Shown here one piece after another: positions 5,839 through 6,153 of a stretch of 6,153 bases of DNA. How positions within the stretch are numbered: position 1 is the first letter of the stretch; every line of letters starts with the position of its first letter. The stretch spans positions 1 through 6,153 of the forward strand of contig JALXDW010000224.1 of assembly GCA_027070385.1 (NCBI GenBank). Direction: 5' to 3'. The position numbers and the translations under genes are program-made. Under the pieces are notes generated by a model that saw only the letters and a program-made list of their open reading frames with translations, was not told the origin of the DNA and ran no database searches. The stretch is from Chromatiales bacterium. Lineage in GTDB: Bacteria; Pseudomonadota; Gammaproteobacteria; UBA6429; Thiohalophilaceae.

Positions 5839-6153
5839 TTAGGGGCTTATCCATTCATATTTATCCGGGGATATTAAATCCAGGCCGGCAATCGTATCCG
5901 TGCCGGCATCGTAACGGTGATTGTGATTTTTATCACTATAAATCAATTTAATTTTAAAGCGGATACGGGGTTGGCCCTTTAGTGTGGTTCTAAATGTTTC
6001 ACTGTAGCGCAGAGTGTAAATAATGGCTTTTTGTTGTGGGTTAAAATACCAGATGCCGGCTTGCTGTGTTTCGGGATCTTTATCAGTCAATACACCAATG
6101 TAGTCTGCGGGGGCTTGTGCAAGAAGCTCAAAAGGGTTGCTACCGGCAAGATG
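5839..6153 (-). CDS. mshF: MshF, MSHA pilus biogenesis protein, C-terminal part (gene starts outside the window)
   Basis: The frame is open from the window edge to a TAA at 5841-5839 and gives 104 residues with no start inside the window. An internal TTG at 6090 is in frame, but coding continues upstream of it, so it is not the start. The visible part begins HLAGSNPFELL, then APADYIGVL and GIWYFNPQQKAIIYTLRY, and ends with a short DKNHNHRYD loop followed by GLDLISPDKYEW. From memory, the NPF/NPMDWL-PPANYxGE-WYFD-LVYRV pattern and the closing YxDxNxxxRxD...GLxL...YxW pattern are typical of MshF C-termini. Its place just before the pilin gene also fits, because mshF is the last gene before mshB/mshA in Vibrio. 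MshF is a poorly characterised, probably membrane-anchored accessory protein. The N-terminal transmembrane segment expected for the family lies outside the window. Confidence 0.8.
   Translation of the reverse strand, partial: HLAGSNPFELLAQAPADYIGVLTDKDPETQQAGIWYFNPQQKAIIYTLRYSETFRTTLKGQPRIRFKIKLIYSDKNHNHRYDAGTDTIAGLDLISPDKYEWISP

Overview
The window is a minus-strand segment of an MSHA-type (mannose-sensitive haemagglutinin) type IVa pilus locus. Reading on the minus strand from high to low coordinates, it holds the C-terminal end of mshF, a major-pilin gene (mshA), the minor pilin genes mshC, mshD, mshO and mshP, and the first 940 codons of mshQ, which runs off the window at position 1. The order F-A-C-D-O-P-Q matches the structural half of the msh locus known from Vibrio and Shewanella. 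This points to a gammaproteobacterium, probably aquatic, with moderate to low GC. The genus cannot be read from this sequence. No gene is supported on the plus strand, and there are no tRNAs, rRNAs, IS elements or CRISPR arrays.

Layout: 5839-6153 is the partial mshF. 5742-5838 is a 97-bp gap with a good ribosome binding site, an AT-rich possible promoter and an 8-bp inverted repeat. 5211-5741 is mshA. 5151-5210 is a 60-bp gap with a small hairpin and a possible 8-codon mini-ORF. 4695-5150 is mshC, and 4091-4708 is mshD (or 4091-4720). 3206-4087 is mshO, 2818-3225 is mshP, and 1-2821 is the partial mshQ. From mshC onward each gene overlaps the next or sits 3 nt from it, so the genes are probably co-transcribed and translationally coupled.

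How it works together: MshA would be the main filament subunit. MshC, MshD, MshO and MshP are minor pilins with class III leader peptides cut after a Gly. By analogy with PilV/W/X and GspI/J/K they probably form the initiating tip complex. MshQ is a large Sec-exported protein that is plausibly carried at the tip, in the position PilY1 holds in other type IV pili.

Most interesting point: residues ~23-594 of this MshQ form two tandem units. Each looks like a seven-bladed beta-propeller, each carries four cysteines at matching places, and the second unit matches the first blade for blade. The units precede a recognisable MshQ (DUF6701) region. This looks like a whole-propeller duplication in a putative pilus-tip adhesin.
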